Below, piece after piece: positions 8,666 to 18,389 of a DNA stretch of 64,000 nucleotides. The translations under genes were made by a program, and so were the position numbers. The stretch is taken from assembly GCF_013284245.2 (NCBI RefSeq), contig NZ_CP085876.1, positions 3,517,001-3,581,000 of the forward strand, in the 5' to 3' direction. Source of the stretch: Brevibacillus sp. DP1.3A. Lineage in GTDB: Bacteria; Bacillota; Bacilli; Brevibacillales; Brevibacillaceae. Position 1 is the stretch's first letter. Each line of letters opens with the position of its first letter. The notes under the pieces were generated by a model that did not search any database, was not told the origin of the DNA, and saw only the letters and a program-made list of their open reading frames with translations.

Positions 8666-9232
8666 CTATCCAGTATATGATTTCCCATTCAAATGATAGA
8701 TGAGTTGCACAACGCCAGAGGAGAACGTTTTTGTATTCACCAAACTCAAATTCAACCTCTGTTTTATATCTATAAACAACGGTTTTCCTTCTCCCAAAAT
8801 AACAGGGAGAACAGATAATCGAAATTCATCGACAAGCCCTAAATTGATAAAAGTTGTAATAAGACTGGCTCCACCATATAGCCAGATGTCTTTGCCAGGC
8901 ATGTTCTTTAATTGATTGACTACTTCAAGAATATGATCGTTGATGAATATTGCTTTATGATCAGTCCCTTTTTGTGTCTTGGAAAACACATATTTTTCTT
9001 TACTATGAACCAATGCCCAAATCTCTTTTTCCGTATCCGTATGTTCTATTTCTGGCGTAAATTGTCCCCATAAATCATAACTTTTTCTTCCATAAAGAAT
9101 AGTGTCGATTTGATGTAAGAAATGAACAAACCCCATTTCGTCGTCCATTATGCACCAATCAACTTCCCCATTTTTCCCTTCAATAAAACCATCTAAAGTA
9201 ACGGCTAAATCTAAAATGATTTTTCGCTTCAT
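8666..9232 (-). CDS. Dihydrofolate reductase-like (RibD C-terminal family) protein
   Basis: A 188-residue protein of the RibD-C/DHFR-like family: it opens with IILDLAVTLDGFIEG, has LYGRKSYDLWG in the middle and DIWLYGGASLITTFINLGLVDE, where the GG loop contacts NADPH. Members such as the Bacillus YyaP/YwjB group are presumed NADPH-dependent reductases of unknown substrate; a true folate role is not implied. The start at 9232 is preceded by AAGGAGA at good spacing; the longer frame to 9265 has none. Confidence 0.83.
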   Translation of the reverse strand: MKRKIILDLAVTLDGFIEGKNGEVDWCIMDDEMGFVHFLHQIDTILYGRKSYDLWGQFTPEIEHTDTEKEIWALVHSKEKYVFSKTQKGTDHKAIFINDHILEVVNQLKNMPGKDIWLYGGASLITTFINLGLVDEFRLSVLPVILGEGKPLFIDIKQRLNLSLVNTKTFSSGVVQLIYHLNGKSYTG

Positions 9233-9308
9233 AAATAGTTCTCCTTTCGTTGATCTACCACCCATTTTAGACTTTTAAATATGTCATCTTGTGTCTTATT
9301 CCTAGTGT

Positions 9309-9357
9309 AAAAACAGCTCACTTCATTGGCGATAGATGCCATTGAGTGAGCTGTTTT
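9309..9357 (-). terminator. Terminator of the TetR-dapF operon
   Basis: The 13-bp arms AAAACAGCTCACT (9310-9322) and AGTGAGCTGTTTT (9345-9357) pair perfectly, with an inner CATTGGC/GCCATTG stem. The minus-strand side ends in a U-rich tail. It closes the long operon that ends with dapF. Confidence 0.85.
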
Positions 9358-9393
9358 ATGAGGTACGGCTATTTCATTATCGTGCTCCATGCA

Positions 9394-9458
9394 ACGAAAG
9401 TGGATTTGATGGATTACTTCAAGTATCTTCCCGTGATCGACTGTTCCACATGGATGAT
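9394..9458 (-). repeat. 65-bp duplicate of a uvrA-paralog 3' end
   Basis: These bases match 22518-22582 at 62 of 65 positions. In the second copy the sequence is the last codons of a UvrA paralog and 20 bases past its stop. Here the same frame reads IIHVEQSITGRYLK then stop, directly behind the dapF stop codon. It is a fossil of a UvrA-like gene, or a small transferred segment, caught between dapF and its terminator. Confidence 0.85.
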
Positions 9459-9472
9459 ATTGTGTGGCGTTC

Positions 9473-10315
9473 TCATGTCCATGCATCGGGCAACAAATGT
9501 CCTTCTGCTACCAGCTTCGAGTTGCCTTCCAAGTAAACGGATTCGGCAGCATAATCTGTGAGATGGTAAGAAATTTTAAGGGGTCCCCCTCGAGTGAGCA
9601 GGTTCACAGAGGTGTCTACATGTCCTAAAATACCGGCAATGATTGCTGCAGCAGTCGATCCGGAACCGCACGCGTAGGTCTCTGCCTCTACTCCGCGCTC
9701 ATAGGTTCTGATGCTAAGCGTTTGCCTATCAATCAGTTCCACAAAATTTACATTCGTACCATTGGGAAACTGCTGCTGATCATTTCTGACCATTCGTCCC
9801 CATTCTCTGAGCTGGTCGTCCGCTATCGCGAAAACATTTTCGACAAACCAGACCGTGTGGGGAACTCCGACAACACCGTAATGGTAGACGCCGCTTGGTC
9901 CGTCCCACTCATATGGTTGATTCAGCTTCAGCGCTTGCAATTGAACGTCGGGGAACTTGACATTCACGCCGTTCTGATTCAGCTCTGCCTGATAGATGCC
10001 GGCCATCGTTTCGAAACTCATCTTCGCCTTGGCTGCTCCGATGTGGTAAGCAAAGCGCGACATGCACCTTGCACCGTTGCCACACATTTCTCCTTCACTG
10101 CCATCTGCGTTAAAATACCTCATCTTAAAATCGGCGATGTTGGAGTTCTCCAGCAGCATGAACCCATCCGCACCGATTGAAGTGCCCCGCCTGCATACAT
10201 TTTGGACAAAGGCTGAAAGCGCAACCTCGTTCAACATGCCATCGCGATTGTCTACTACAATAAAGTCGTTGCCACAGCCATTCATTTTTTTAAACGGGAT
10301 CCCAAGATCAAACAT
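9473..10315 (-). CDS. dapF: Diaminopimelate epimerase
   Basis: DapF interconverts LL- and meso-diaminopimelate for lysine and peptidoglycan synthesis, by a two-cysteine, cofactor-free mechanism. Both catalytic cysteines are visible: Cys78 in EGEMCGNGARC and Cys216 in YACGSGSTAA. The N-terminal FKKMNGCGNDFIVVDNRDG is diagnostic. The length (280 residues) fits the family. The start at 10315 follows AAGGAGGAG. Unusually, it is the last gene of a peptide-import operon and not part of a lysine operon, which suggests a role in using imported wall peptides, or a second copy of the enzyme. A uvrA remnant begins within 15 bases of its stop. Confidence 0.95.
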   Translation of the reverse strand: MFDLGIPFKKMNGCGNDFIVVDNRDGMLNEVALSAFVQNVCRRGTSIGADGFMLLENSNIADFKMRYFNADGSEGEMCGNGARCMSRFAYHIGAAKAKMSFETMAGIYQAELNQNGVNVKFPDVQLQALKLNQPYEWDGPSGVYHYGVVGVPHTVWFVENVFAIADDQLREWGRMVRNDQQQFPNGTNVNFVELIDRQTLSIRTYERGVEAETYACGSGSTAAAIIAGILGHVDTSVNLLTRGGPLKISYHLTDYAAESVYLEGNSKLVAEGHLLPDAWT

Positions 10316-10382
10316 TTCACTCCTCCTTTTATCCGATGTACCGTGCAAAAAAGTTCCAGGATTATGGAGCAGTCACCTTGCT

Positions 10383-11366
10383 TTAAGAAGGATCGATTGC
10401 GGGAAATGATTGATAGAGATGACAAGCGACTGATTGCCCTTCTATTTCACACAGCTTTGGCAACTCGACTTTGCATATTTCCATTCTAGAACGGCAGCGC
10501 GGATGGAATTTACATCCCTCCGGCGGATTAGACGGAGACGGGAGATCGCCCGTCAACACAATTTGCTCGCGCGTATCATCAGGATCGGTAATGGGTTTGG
10601 CTGAAAGTAATGCTTGTGTATAGGGATGCAGCGGTCGTTCAAACAGCTTCTCTTTCTCAGCATACTCGATGATTTCACCTAAATACATGACCGCCACTTT
10701 ATCGGCAATGTGCTCAACTACGCTCAAATCATGCGAAATGAAGACATAGGTCAAGGAAAATTGTTCTTGCAAATCCTGCAGCAAATTAAGGATTTGCGAT
10801 TGAATCGACACATCTAGGGCGGAGACAGGCTCATCTGCGATAATCAGCTTTGGCCGAAGAATCAGGGCACGGGCGATGCCAATTCGTTGTCTTTGCCCTC
10901 CGGAAAATTCGTGAGGATAGCGAGATAGATGCTGCTTGCTCATGCCGACAATCTCAATCGTTTCTTCCAGTAGCGCTTGTCGCTGCTCTCGGGGAATACA
11001 GTGCGAAATCAGCGGCTCTGTCAAGATGTGCCCGATCGTTAGTTTCGGGTTCAATGTTTCAAATGGATTTTGAAAAACCATTTGCATATTTCGCCTTACT
11101 GCACGCATTTCATTTTTGTTCATTTTTCCTATTTCGTTACCTTGAAAACGAATTTCGCCTTGGACTGGATCCAGCAAACGCAGAATACATTTTCCCAATG
11201 TAGACTTTCCGCAGCCTGACTCCCCGACAATCCCCAGCGTTTCTCCTTCATAGACGCTCACATCAATCCCGTTTAGAGCATGAACATAATGCGGTTGTTG
11301 AAACCACCCTTTTTTCATGCGAAACAGCTTGCGTAGCCCTTTCACTTCCAGGATTGGAGTCGTCAT
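10383..11366 (-). CDS. Peptide ABC importer ATPase (OppF/DppF type)
   Basis: This 327-residue ATPase energises peptide uptake with its partner encoded just upstream. Walker [10 protein letters not shown] begins at residue 48; the signature [13 protein letters not shown] and Walker [13 protein letters not shown] follow; the C-terminal oligopeptide-transporter extension includes [10 protein letters not shown] and a GCKFHPRC Cys motif that in this family can bind a [4Fe-4S] cluster. Its ATG overlaps the stop of the OppD-type gene by four bases. It belongs to the TetR-led operon; dapF follows 67 bases downstream. Confidence 0.92.
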   Translation of the reverse strand: MTTPILEVKGLRKLFRMKKGWFQQPHYVHALNGIDVSVYEGETLGIVGESGCGKSTLGKCILRLLDPVQGEIRFQGNEIGKMNKNEMRAVRRNMQMVFQNPFETLNPKLTIGHILTEPLISHCIPREQRQALLEETIEIVGMSKQHLSRYPHEFSGGQRQRIGIARALILRPKLIIADEPVSALDVSIQSQILNLLQDLQEQFSLTYVFISHDLSVVEHIADKVAVMYLGEIIEYAEKEKLFERPLHPYTQALLSAKPITDPDDTREQIVLTGDLPSPSNPPEGCKFHPRCRSRMEICKVELPKLCEIEGQSVACHLYQSFPAIDPS

Positions 11367-12358
11367 CCACCTACCACCGAGCTTTCCTGTTCATAATCCT
11401 TGTCTTGGGTAAATAACCAGCATCGACAAGAAGAATGCTGATCCACTGGATGGAGCACAGGGTTTCGCTCCCAACATATCGCCATCACTCTATCGCATCG
11501 CGGGGCAAAACGGCATCCATTGGGTTTGTTTTCCGGTGTCGGCACACTGCCTTCTATGCTGTGAAGCCTCTTTGCGCGTTTCCTTGGTGTCGATTGGAGC
11601 AAACCTACGGTGTAAGGGTGCTTCGGATTGCGCAGCAACGAGCGTACGTCCGCTGTTTCAATCGCTTGTCCCGCATACATCACCATGACGCGGTCGCATA
11701 CTTCAGCGACCACCCCTAAATCATGCGTAATCATGATCACTGACATGCCGATATCCCTTCTGATTTTTTTGATCAGATTCAAGATTTGCGCTTGAATTGT
11801 CACATCCAATGCGGTCGTCGGTTCATCAGCGATCAGTAATGACGGATTGCATGCGATCGCCATGGCAATCATCACCCGCTGCCTCATTCCTCCTGACAAA
11901 CGATGCGGGTAATCCCTGTAAATCTCTTCCGCTCGGGAGATGCCCACCAAGGTAAGCAAATCCAGTACCCGTTGCTTTACCGCCGCTTTGCTTTCACCCT
12001 CATGCTCGTGCAGTACCTCACTGATTTGTCGGCCGATCTTCAACACCGGATTTAACGAATGCATCGGTTCCTGAAAAATCATCGCCATTTCCTTGCCTCT
12101 GAGACTGCGCATCTCGGCTTCACTCATCGCAAGCACTTCCTTCCCGTTGAATCGAATGCTTCCAGTCAAAGTGGCCGTATTGTCCAACAGTCGCATGAGC
12201 GAGAGCGAAGTGACGCTCTTGCCGCACCCCGACTCTCCGACAATTCCCAGCGTCTCCCCTTTTTTCACATGTAAATCAAGCTGATCAACAACCGTAATCG
12301 TACCCGACTCTTTCGTGAACCGGGTTGTCAGCCCTGTCACTTCCAATACATTGTCCAT
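11363..12358 (-). CDS. Peptide ABC importer ATPase (OppD/DppD type)
   Basis: A 331-residue ATPase, the first of the two nucleotide-binding subunits of the importer. It has Walker [13 protein letters not shown], the signature [14 protein letters not shown] (MRQR is typical of OppD/DppD), Walker [13 protein letters not shown], and the C-terminal GCRFAPRCD motif. Downstream it overlaps the OppF-type gene; upstream, the permease gene ends 36 bases away. Co-translation with the second ATPase is implied by the overlap. Confidence 0.92.
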   Translation of the reverse strand: MDNVLEVTGLTTRFTKESGTITVVDQLDLHVKKGETLGIVGESGCGKSVTSLSLMRLLDNTATLTGSIRFNGKEVLAMSEAEMRSLRGKEMAMIFQEPMHSLNPVLKIGRQISEVLHEHEGESKAAVKQRVLDLLTLVGISRAEEIYRDYPHRLSGGMRQRVMIAMAIACNPSLLIADEPTTALDVTIQAQILNLIKKIRRDIGMSVIMITHDLGVVAEVCDRVMVMYAGQAIETADVRSLLRNPKHPYTVGLLQSTPRKRAKRLHSIEGSVPTPENKPNGCRFAPRCDRVMAICWERNPVLHPVDQHSSCRCWLFTQDKDYEQESSVVGG

Positions 12359-12394
12359 AAATGGAGTCCCCTCTCCAATCCTCTTATTGCCCTT

Positions 12395-13279
12395 TTACTT
12401 TTGCGTACGAGGATCAAAAATATCACGCAAGGCATCTCCCAGTCGGTTTACTGCCAACACGACAATGGTGATGGCCAATCCCGGGTATGTCGCAAGCCAC
12501 CAGGCATCGGACAAATAATCTTTTCCTTCGTTCAACATGGTCCCCCATTCGGGAGTCGGCGGCTGCGCGCCCAAGCCGATAAAGCCCAACGCAGCCGTAT
12601 CAAGAATCGCTCCCCCCACGAACAGTGTCATGTAAACGAACAATACATTCGTAATATTGGGGAGAACCTGGAAAAGAATGATCCACCAACTCGGCGTCCC
12701 GATCGATCTGCTGGCTTCCACATATCCAGAAGACATGATCACGAGCGTCGCTGCCCTGATCAGACGAGCAAAGCTGGGAATCGAAGAAATACCGATTGCG
12801 ATCATCGCATTGGTTTGACTCGGTCCAAGCGCCGCGACAATGGCCAAGGCCAAAATGATCCCCGGCAAGGCGAGCAAAATATCCATAATCCGCATGAGCA
12901 GGTGATCAATAAATCCTCCCACATACGCACTGATGACACCAATCATCGTTCCTGCCGATACTGTGATGCCGACCGCCATGACAGCAACCACAAGCGTAAC
13001 GCGCGTTCCGTATAAAATACGGGAAAACAAATCGCGGCCGATCGCATCCGTTCCGAGAACATGCTTGGCAGACGGGCCTTGCAAAAAGGCTTCGTAATTA
13101 CTTTCAGTAGGGTCATAAGGAGCGATCCAAGGCCCGACGATTCCGATCGCAGAAATGAGTAAAAGCACCACCAAGCTTAGTTTTGCTGCTCGTTGTTTCT
13201 TGATTTTTCCCCAAAAGGCAAGCTTGGGAAAAATCGGGGACTTGGCTTGCGGCGCGACGGTTTTGCTCACCTCATTCAA
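12395..13279 (-). CDS. Peptide ABC importer permease (DppC type)
   Basis: About 294 residues with a cytoplasmic N-terminus, then six membrane segments. The inner-membrane coupling loop EASRSIGTPSWWIILFQVLPN matches the EAA motif of binding-protein-dependent permeases, and the N-terminal DPTE..HVLGTDAIGRDLFSRILYG block is typical of DppC/OppC. I place the start at the TTG at 13279, eight bases after AAAGGAGGGG and immediately after the stop of the upstream permease; a longer frame to 13324 would overlap that gene with no site. Confidence 0.88.
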   Translation of the reverse strand: MNEVSKTVAPQAKSPIFPKLAFWGKIKKQRAAKLSLVVLLLISAIGIVGPWIAPYDPTESNYEAFLQGPSAKHVLGTDAIGRDLFSRILYGTRVTLVVAVMAVGITVSAGTMIGVISAYVGGFIDHLLMRIMDILLALPGIILALAIVAALGPSQTNAMIAIGISSIPSFARLIRAATLVIMSSGYVEASRSIGTPSWWIILFQVLPNITNVLFVYMTLFVGGAILDTAALGFIGLGAQPPTPEWGTMLNEGKDYLSDAWWLATYPGLAITIVVLAVNRLGDALRDIFDPRTQK

Positions 13280-13280
13280 G

Positions 13281-14219
13281 TTACCGCCCCTCCTTTTCCG
13301 TAATGAGGTCGACACGCGGATCAATCAAACCATAGAGGAGGTCGACCATCATATTTACCAAGACATAGACAAAGCCCATAAGCAGCACAATGCCCTGAAT
13401 CATCGGAAAATCACGGGCTGAAATCGCACGGATAGCCAATGTGCCGATTCCAGGCCAGTTGAACACTTGTTCGATTATCACCGCCCCGCCCAGCAGAGTC
13501 GCGATTTGCAAGCCTACCACCGTAACAACAGGAATCATGACATTGCACAAGGCGTGTCGGAATAGGATGATCGACTCTCTCAATCCCTTGGCCCGTGCCG
13601 TTCGAATGTAATCATGGGAAAGCACTTCGACCATACCGGAACGCGTCAGGCGACTGATCATCGCGGAAGACAAAATGCCCAAGGTACAAGCAGGCAAAAC
13701 AAGATCCTTCCATCCCGTACCGCCCGCGATTGGAAACCAGCCTAATTGAACGGAAAAAAACATGATTACGATTAACCCCAGCCAGAAGCTCGGCAGCGAT
13801 AATCCGATCGAAGCTACCGCCATCAGCATAAAGTCCACGAGCGTATTTTTGTATTTCGCAGCGATAATTCCCATCGCTAAGCCAATCGCGACCGCGATGC
13901 CAATCCCAGCGAAGGCTAGCTTGGCCGTTACCGGAAACCGTTCCATAATTTCCACGATGACAGGTCTTTCTGTTTGTAAGGAAGTCCCGAAATCCCCTTG
14001 GATGACTTTTTCCATGTAGGTCAGGTACTGATGAGGAAGGGGCTGATTTAGCCCCATTTGTTCACGTAACTGTTCCACTTGTGCTTTTGTAGCCTTTTCC
14101 CCTAACATGATCCGTACCGGATCTCCAGGAATAAAATGAACGAGCGCAAACGAAAAGATGGAAATGCCGAGGAGGACAATCACTCCTGATAGCATCCGAT
14201 TTAACAAATACTGTTTCAT
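13281..14219 (-). CDS. Peptide ABC importer permease (DppB type)
   Basis: This 312-residue permease has six predicted membrane segments. The N-terminal region FSFALVHFIPGDPVRIMLG and the EAA-type loop DYIRTARAKGLRESIILFRHAL are characteristic of DppB/OppB. It pairs with the DppC-type permease whose TTG start directly follows its stop. The upstream neighbour is the serine hydrolase, 46 bases away, so the transporter genes are embedded in the middle of the catabolic operon. Confidence 0.92.
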   Translation of the reverse strand: MKQYLLNRMLSGVIVLLGISIFSFALVHFIPGDPVRIMLGEKATKAQVEQLREQMGLNQPLPHQYLTYMEKVIQGDFGTSLQTERPVIVEIMERFPVTAKLAFAGIGIAVAIGLAMGIIAAKYKNTLVDFMLMAVASIGLSLPSFWLGLIVIMFFSVQLGWFPIAGGTGWKDLVLPACTLGILSSAMISRLTRSGMVEVLSHDYIRTARAKGLRESIILFRHALCNVMIPVVTVVGLQIATLLGGAVIIEQVFNWPGIGTLAIRAISARDFPMIQGIVLLMGFVYVLVNMMVDLLYGLIDPRVDLITEKEGR

Positions 14220-14265
14220 GATTCGTTCACTCCTCTCTTCCAGAATGCGTATTCATTGCTTACGG

Positions 14266-15567
14266 CTAAACTCGCTTGGGAATTTGGCGATAGGAGCCCA
14301 TCATGCGAATGACCGTTTGACTTCCGTCTCGTATAAAGCGTACGGTTTGATCCGACCCTTCAACGTTCGTGAGAAAAACGTCTTCGTCGATAGCTTTTAA
14401 AGAGAATGAGTCCGAATGATCGACCGTTACGATCAGCGTGCCTGCATCCACGCTTACCTGTAGATGAATACCTTCCATAGAGCCGTACTCGCCCGCATAT
14501 TCAAGCAGACGATCTGTCGGGAGGTCATATTCCTTATACGTGACATGCGTTGATTTCGCAGGACGATTCTCGATACAGTGAAACGTGCCATGTGCCAATG
14601 CGGCAGCCGGCGAACCGCTGAGATTGGTGAGCGCCACGGCAGCCAATCCGTTCTCGGGGATGATGCTCATGTAGGCTTGGATCCCTTTCTCTCTGCCGCT
14701 ATGGCCCAGCATCAAAGCACCGTAGAAATTGGGTGTAATCGCTACACCATACCCGTAATATTGGTTATGTTCGCATCGGAAATAAGGGGTGGTCATCTGC
14801 TGCACACTTTCCGTGCGAAGAATTCGTTCCTTGCCAATCAAACCTTTCGTTCGAAACAGCTCGGTGTATCTCATCATGTCGGTGAGCGTTGATTTTAATC
14901 CGCCGGATGATTGAAACGGCGGTGTCTCAAATAGCGGTGTCCTATCCTCGTACCCGTGCAACTCCACCAAAGAAAAGCAACTATGCTGCATTCCCGCTGG
15001 TTGAAGGATATGCTCCTTCATGTACGTCGAATATGGCTTGCCGCTTGCCCGCTCAACAATTGCTCCCAGTAGCGTATAGCAATCATTGGAATAACTGAAC
15101 TCCGTACCTGGTGCGCCCAATAAAGTAAATTCCAGTTGTGCCAGATAGGTCATCAATTCCTCATAGGTGTTCATTCCATGCTTGAGTGCTTCATCGACGC
15201 AAGATAATGGCGGCAAACCGGAGGAATGGGTTAGAAAGTTGTGAATGGTGATTGCTTCCGTTCCACTTCCCGTTTTCACATGAAACTCTGGCAAAAAGCG
15301 GGAAACAGGATCTGCAACCGTCAGTTTTCCGGCTTCCTGTAGCTGCATGATCGCAATAGCGGTGAACGATTTCGTAATCGAAGCGATTCCGAATATCGTA
15401 TCAACTGTCGCTACCTGACATTGCTCGGCATCACGATAGCCGAAGCCTTTGGCATAAACGAGCTGTCCGTTTTTGGCCACTCCTATTGCAGCTCCAGGCA
15501 CCTTGCTTTCCATCATTGTTTCTCGGACAAACTCCTCATAACTCACGATCCATTCCTGATTGTTCAT
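14266..15567 (-). CDS. Cytoplasmic serine hydrolase, beta-lactamase/DD-peptidase fold
   Basis: This 433-residue protein has the penicillin-binding-protein fold: Ser63-x-x-Lys66 in ASITKSF, Tyr159-Ser-Asn161 in SYSND, and HSG in place of the KTG triad (GHSGREKG). There is no signal peptide, which is unlike wall-acting DD-peptidases and suggests that it acts on imported material. Relatives include D-aminopeptidases, esterases and AmpH-type peptidases. It lies between the substrate-binding protein and the permeases of the operon. It is clearly homologous to the protein at 38536-39984, which also sits next to a peptide-binding protein. Substrate assignment is inference. Confidence 0.87.
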   Translation of the reverse strand: MNNQEWIVSYEEFVRETMMESKVPGAAIGVAKNGQLVYAKGFGYRDAEQCQVATVDTIFGIASITKSFTAIAIMQLQEAGKLTVADPVSRFLPEFHVKTGSGTEAITIHNFLTHSSGLPPLSCVDEALKHGMNTYEELMTYLAQLEFTLLGAPGTEFSYSNDCYTLLGAIVERASGKPYSTYMKEHILQPAGMQHSCFSLVELHGYEDRTPLFETPPFQSSGGLKSTLTDMMRYTELFRTKGLIGKERILRTESVQQMTTPYFRCEHNQYYGYGVAITPNFYGALMLGHSGREKGIQAYMSIIPENGLAAVALTNLSGSPAAALAHGTFHCIENRPAKSTHVTYKEYDLPTDRLLEYAGEYGSMEGIHLQVSVDAGTLIVTVDHSDSFSLKAIDEDVFLTNVEGSDQTVRFIRDGSQTVIRMMGSYRQIPKRV

Positions 15568-15598
15568 GACCTGTTCTCCTTGTTTTTTGTTTCCACGC

Positions 15599-17242
15599 TT
15601 ACTTAACCCACACGTCCTGATACAATTTCAGTCCGGATGGATCAAGCATCAGACCCTGAACACGGTTATTTACCACGACAAATCGTTTTTCCGTGTAAAT
15701 GGGAATCCAAAAAGCCTCCTCCACAGAGCGCTTCTGAAGATCTTCATAGATTTTCGCTCTATCGTCGCTCTTCATCGTCACCTGTCCCTTTTCCAGCAAG
15801 GAATCGATCGTTTTGTCATGGATGGCTGAACGATTCATCCCACCGATCTGAGTTGAATGCATGAACGGAAACAAGATATCAGGGTCATCAGCGACGTATC
15901 CATCCAGCGCCAAGTCAAATGTGCCGGCAGCAGTTAACTGGTCAACTGCGCTACCTTCCAGAGTAATGATTTTCACGTCTACCCCAATCGCTTTGAACAT
16001 TCCTTGCATCAACTGGGCAGGTTGAGACCATACTTCCATACTCAACATTTCGAGATGAAGCGGTTTTCCTGCTTTCTCCCTTATCCCTTGTGCATTCAGT
16101 TTCCATCCGGCTTCTTCCAGGAGCTTCACCGCTTCCTCGGGGTTGTATTTGTATGCATATTGGGCAATGGATTGATCGTATCCGAACAAATTTGCTGGCA
16201 GCGGACCATCTGCAACAATTCCTTCGCCTTGCAGATGCGACTGCACGATAGCATCTTTCTTTACTGCCATTTGTAACGCTTTGCGTACGCTTTTATCTTG
16301 TAAAATCTCGCTGTTCAAGTTCAGCTCGACAAACAGTCCCAAGCCGCGCTTTGTCTGCTCAAGTACTGTAAAACGATTGTTGTTCTTGAATTTCTTCGCG
16401 TCTTTCGCAGGCAGATCAGCGATGTCGATGGTTCCACTTTCCAAAGCAGCGACAGCCGTTTGCGGATTTCGAATCAATTTCAGAACTAATTTGTCTGGCC
16501 TCGGTGGTCCTTGATTTTTAAAGAAGGGCGTTGCCCAGCGATACGCATCATTTAGAATCAGCGTGATAGAGTCTCCTGATTTCCAGCTCTCCATCTTCCA
16601 TGGACCGACACCGACCGGATTCCTTCCGTATTGATCCCCAAACTTTTGCACCGCGTCCACCGAGAGCGGCTGCATCCAGCTCGCGGAAGTGAAATAGGTG
16701 AGAAGCGTGGCAGACGGTTCATTCAACTCCAAAATAAGGGTCTGATCATCTGGTGTTTTGATCGATTTGATGATGCCAAGAACCATCCCTACGCCTTTGG
16801 GAGCGATTTCCGGAGACATGGCCCGCTCAAACGTTCGCTTGTACGCCTGTGCAGTAAGCAGTGTCCCATCATGAAAGGTAACGCCTTGGCGAATGCGAAA
16901 TGTCCATGTCTTCCCATCTTCCGAAATGGAGTACGATTCGGCCAGATGAGGCTTGACCTCATTTGTTTGGGGGTCTCTGTAAAGCAGAGCCCCCCCTAGA
17001 TTGAGTGCGACCGCCTCCGTGCTTAACGCTGTCGATTTGTGGACATCCAGTGTATCTGGTTCACTGCCGATCGCAACAGTGATCGTTCCGCCCTTTTTCT
17101 CGGATATATTGGCATCTCTTTTTCCTTCATCAGTATCTGGTTTCGTGGCTAGCGTACCGCAGCCGGCCACACCTGCCAGCAGTACGAAACAAGAAAGGAC
17201 AATGCTCACAAACGTGGCGGTTTCCCGCTTTCTTATCCCCAT
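15599..17242 (-). CDS. Peptide-binding lipoprotein (SBP family 5)
   Basis: This 547-residue extracellular receptor delivers substrate to the permeases downstream. A lipoprotein signal ends in the lipobox GVAGC, giving a lipid-anchored Cys. The mature part has the family 5 hallmarks: GGTITVAIGSEPDTLDVH, SEDGKTWTFRIRQGVTFHDGT, NPVGVGPWKMESW, and the C-terminal WIPIYTEKRFVV region. The ATG at 17242 is preferred to the GTG at 17254, which overlaps the likely site GGGAGA. It is a paralog of the binding protein at 40012-41631. Such receptors bind peptides, but some take nickel, opines or sugars. Confidence 0.92.
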   Translation of the reverse strand: MGIRKRETATFVSIVLSCFVLLAGVAGCGTLATKPDTDEGKRDANISEKKGGTITVAIGSEPDTLDVHKSTALSTEAVALNLGGALLYRDPQTNEVKPHLAESYSISEDGKTWTFRIRQGVTFHDGTLLTAQAYKRTFERAMSPEIAPKGVGMVLGIIKSIKTPDDQTLILELNEPSATLLTYFTSASWMQPLSVDAVQKFGDQYGRNPVGVGPWKMESWKSGDSITLILNDAYRWATPFFKNQGPPRPDKLVLKLIRNPQTAVAALESGTIDIADLPAKDAKKFKNNNRFTVLEQTKRGLGLFVELNLNSEILQDKSVRKALQMAVKKDAIVQSHLQGEGIVADGPLPANLFGYDQSIAQYAYKYNPEEAVKLLEEAGWKLNAQGIREKAGKPLHLEMLSMEVWSQPAQLMQGMFKAIGVDVKIITLEGSAVDQLTAAGTFDLALDGYVADDPDILFPFMHSTQIGGMNRSAIHDKTIDSLLEKGQVTMKSDDRAKIYEDLQKRSVEEAFWIPIYTEKRFVVVNNRVQGLMLDPSGLKLYQDVWVK

Positions 17243-17284
17243 GAATGACACCACTCTCCCATGTTTGGAACATATCCTTGCCTC

Positions 17285-18364
17285 CTACGATCTGAGCCAT
17301 TCAACCGTTTTTTGATCCAGCTTTTTGACGAGAGCCGTCAGTAATTTCACCGTATTTTCCACATCATCATGATGGAGAATCGAAGCGTGGCTGTGAATGT
17401 AACGCGCTGGGATTGCGATGACGATGGATGGAGCCCCTTTGCCAACCATATGAGCAGCTCCTGCGTCCGTACCCGCACCTGCAATAGCAGCATATTGATA
17501 AGGGATGCCTTCCTCTTCAGCCGTATCAAATAACAGATCCCGCAATTTCCGATTGGGCACGAGCGAGCCATCGAATAGACCAATCGTAGGCCCGCCACCG
17601 CACTTGATATCAGGCAAATTAGGAGAGTCGGCGCTTCCTGGCGTGTCAAACGTTATCCCCGTCTCCAATGCAATGAATATATCTGGCTGCACCATATACG
17701 TGCTCGTGAATGCGCCGCGGCATCCCACTTCTTCTTGTGCAGTAGCGCCGCTAAATACGATGTTGGGGTGATCCGTTTCTTGCAACTGTTTCATTACTTC
17801 AATGGCTGTCAGGCAACCGCCGCGATTATCGAGCGCTTTTGCCATATACATCTTGTCATTCGCCATCACCGTGAAAGGGCAGATCGGCACAATCGGATCA
17901 CCTGGGCGAATTCCCAGCTCCTTCGCTTGTTCTGCACTGGATGCTCCGATATCAATGAACATCCGCTCGATTTCAACCACTTTCTTTCGTTCTTCCGAAG
18001 ACAGCAGATGCGGCGGTTTTGACCCGATTACGCCGACAATATCCCCTTTGCTTGTTTTAATGTTCACGCGCTGTGCCAACATCACCTGCGACCACCAGCC
18101 ACCAAGCGGCTGGAAGGCGATGAATCCATCCTTCATGACACGCGTTACCATGAACCCCACTTCATCCATATGGCCCATCATCATGATTTTGGGTCCATTG
18201 GCCAGGCCTGTTTTTCGCCCGATTATGCTTCCCAGATTATCTGTGAACACTTCTTCTGTAAGCGGTTCCAAATACGTATGCATTAATTCTCGCACTTCCT
18301 GTTCTTGTCCGGGAACTCCGGCAGCCTCTGTCAGCTCTTTCAGTACCTTTACCCAACTATTCAT
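17285..18364 (-). CDS. M42-family metalloaminopeptidase
   Basis: A 359-residue cytoplasmic aminopeptidase/endoglucanase-like M42 peptidase. Metal ligands and catalytic residues are visible: His65 and Asp67 in GHMDEVGFM, Asp179 in KALDNRGGC, Glu211-Glu212 in ATAQEEVGCRGA, and a late His in YIHSHAS. Such enzymes form large hollow complexes that trim N-terminal residues from short peptides. The start at 18364 follows AAGGAAG; a longer frame to 18460 lacks a site. In this operon it most likely trims peptides after uptake. Confidence 0.92.
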   Translation of the reverse strand: MNSWVKVLKELTEAAGVPGQEQEVRELMHTYLEPLTEEVFTDNLGSIIGRKTGLANGPKIMMMGHMDEVGFMVTRVMKDGFIAFQPLGGWWSQVMLAQRVNIKTSKGDIVGVIGSKPPHLLSSEERKKVVEIERMFIDIGASSAEQAKELGIRPGDPIVPICPFTVMANDKMYMAKALDNRGGCLTAIEVMKQLQETDHPNIVFSGATAQEEVGCRGAFTSTYMVQPDIFIALETGITFDTPGSADSPNLPDIKCGGGPTIGLFDGSLVPNRKLRDLLFDTAEEEGIPYQYAAIAGAGTDAGAAHMVGKGAPSIVIAIPARYIHSHASILHHDDVENTVKLLTALVKKLDQKTVEWLRS

Positions 18365-18389
18365 CCCTATCTTCCTTTCTATTTGCATG

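Noticed and set aside
9229-9486. 85-codon minus-strand frame between the DHFR-like gene and dapF
   Set aside because: It reads the uvrA fossil in a wrong frame, covers the terminator and has no ribosome site.
12401-13015. 204-codon plus-strand frame opposite a permease gene
   Set aside because: Arg/His-rich, low-hydrophobicity composition typical of antisense reading; no start site.
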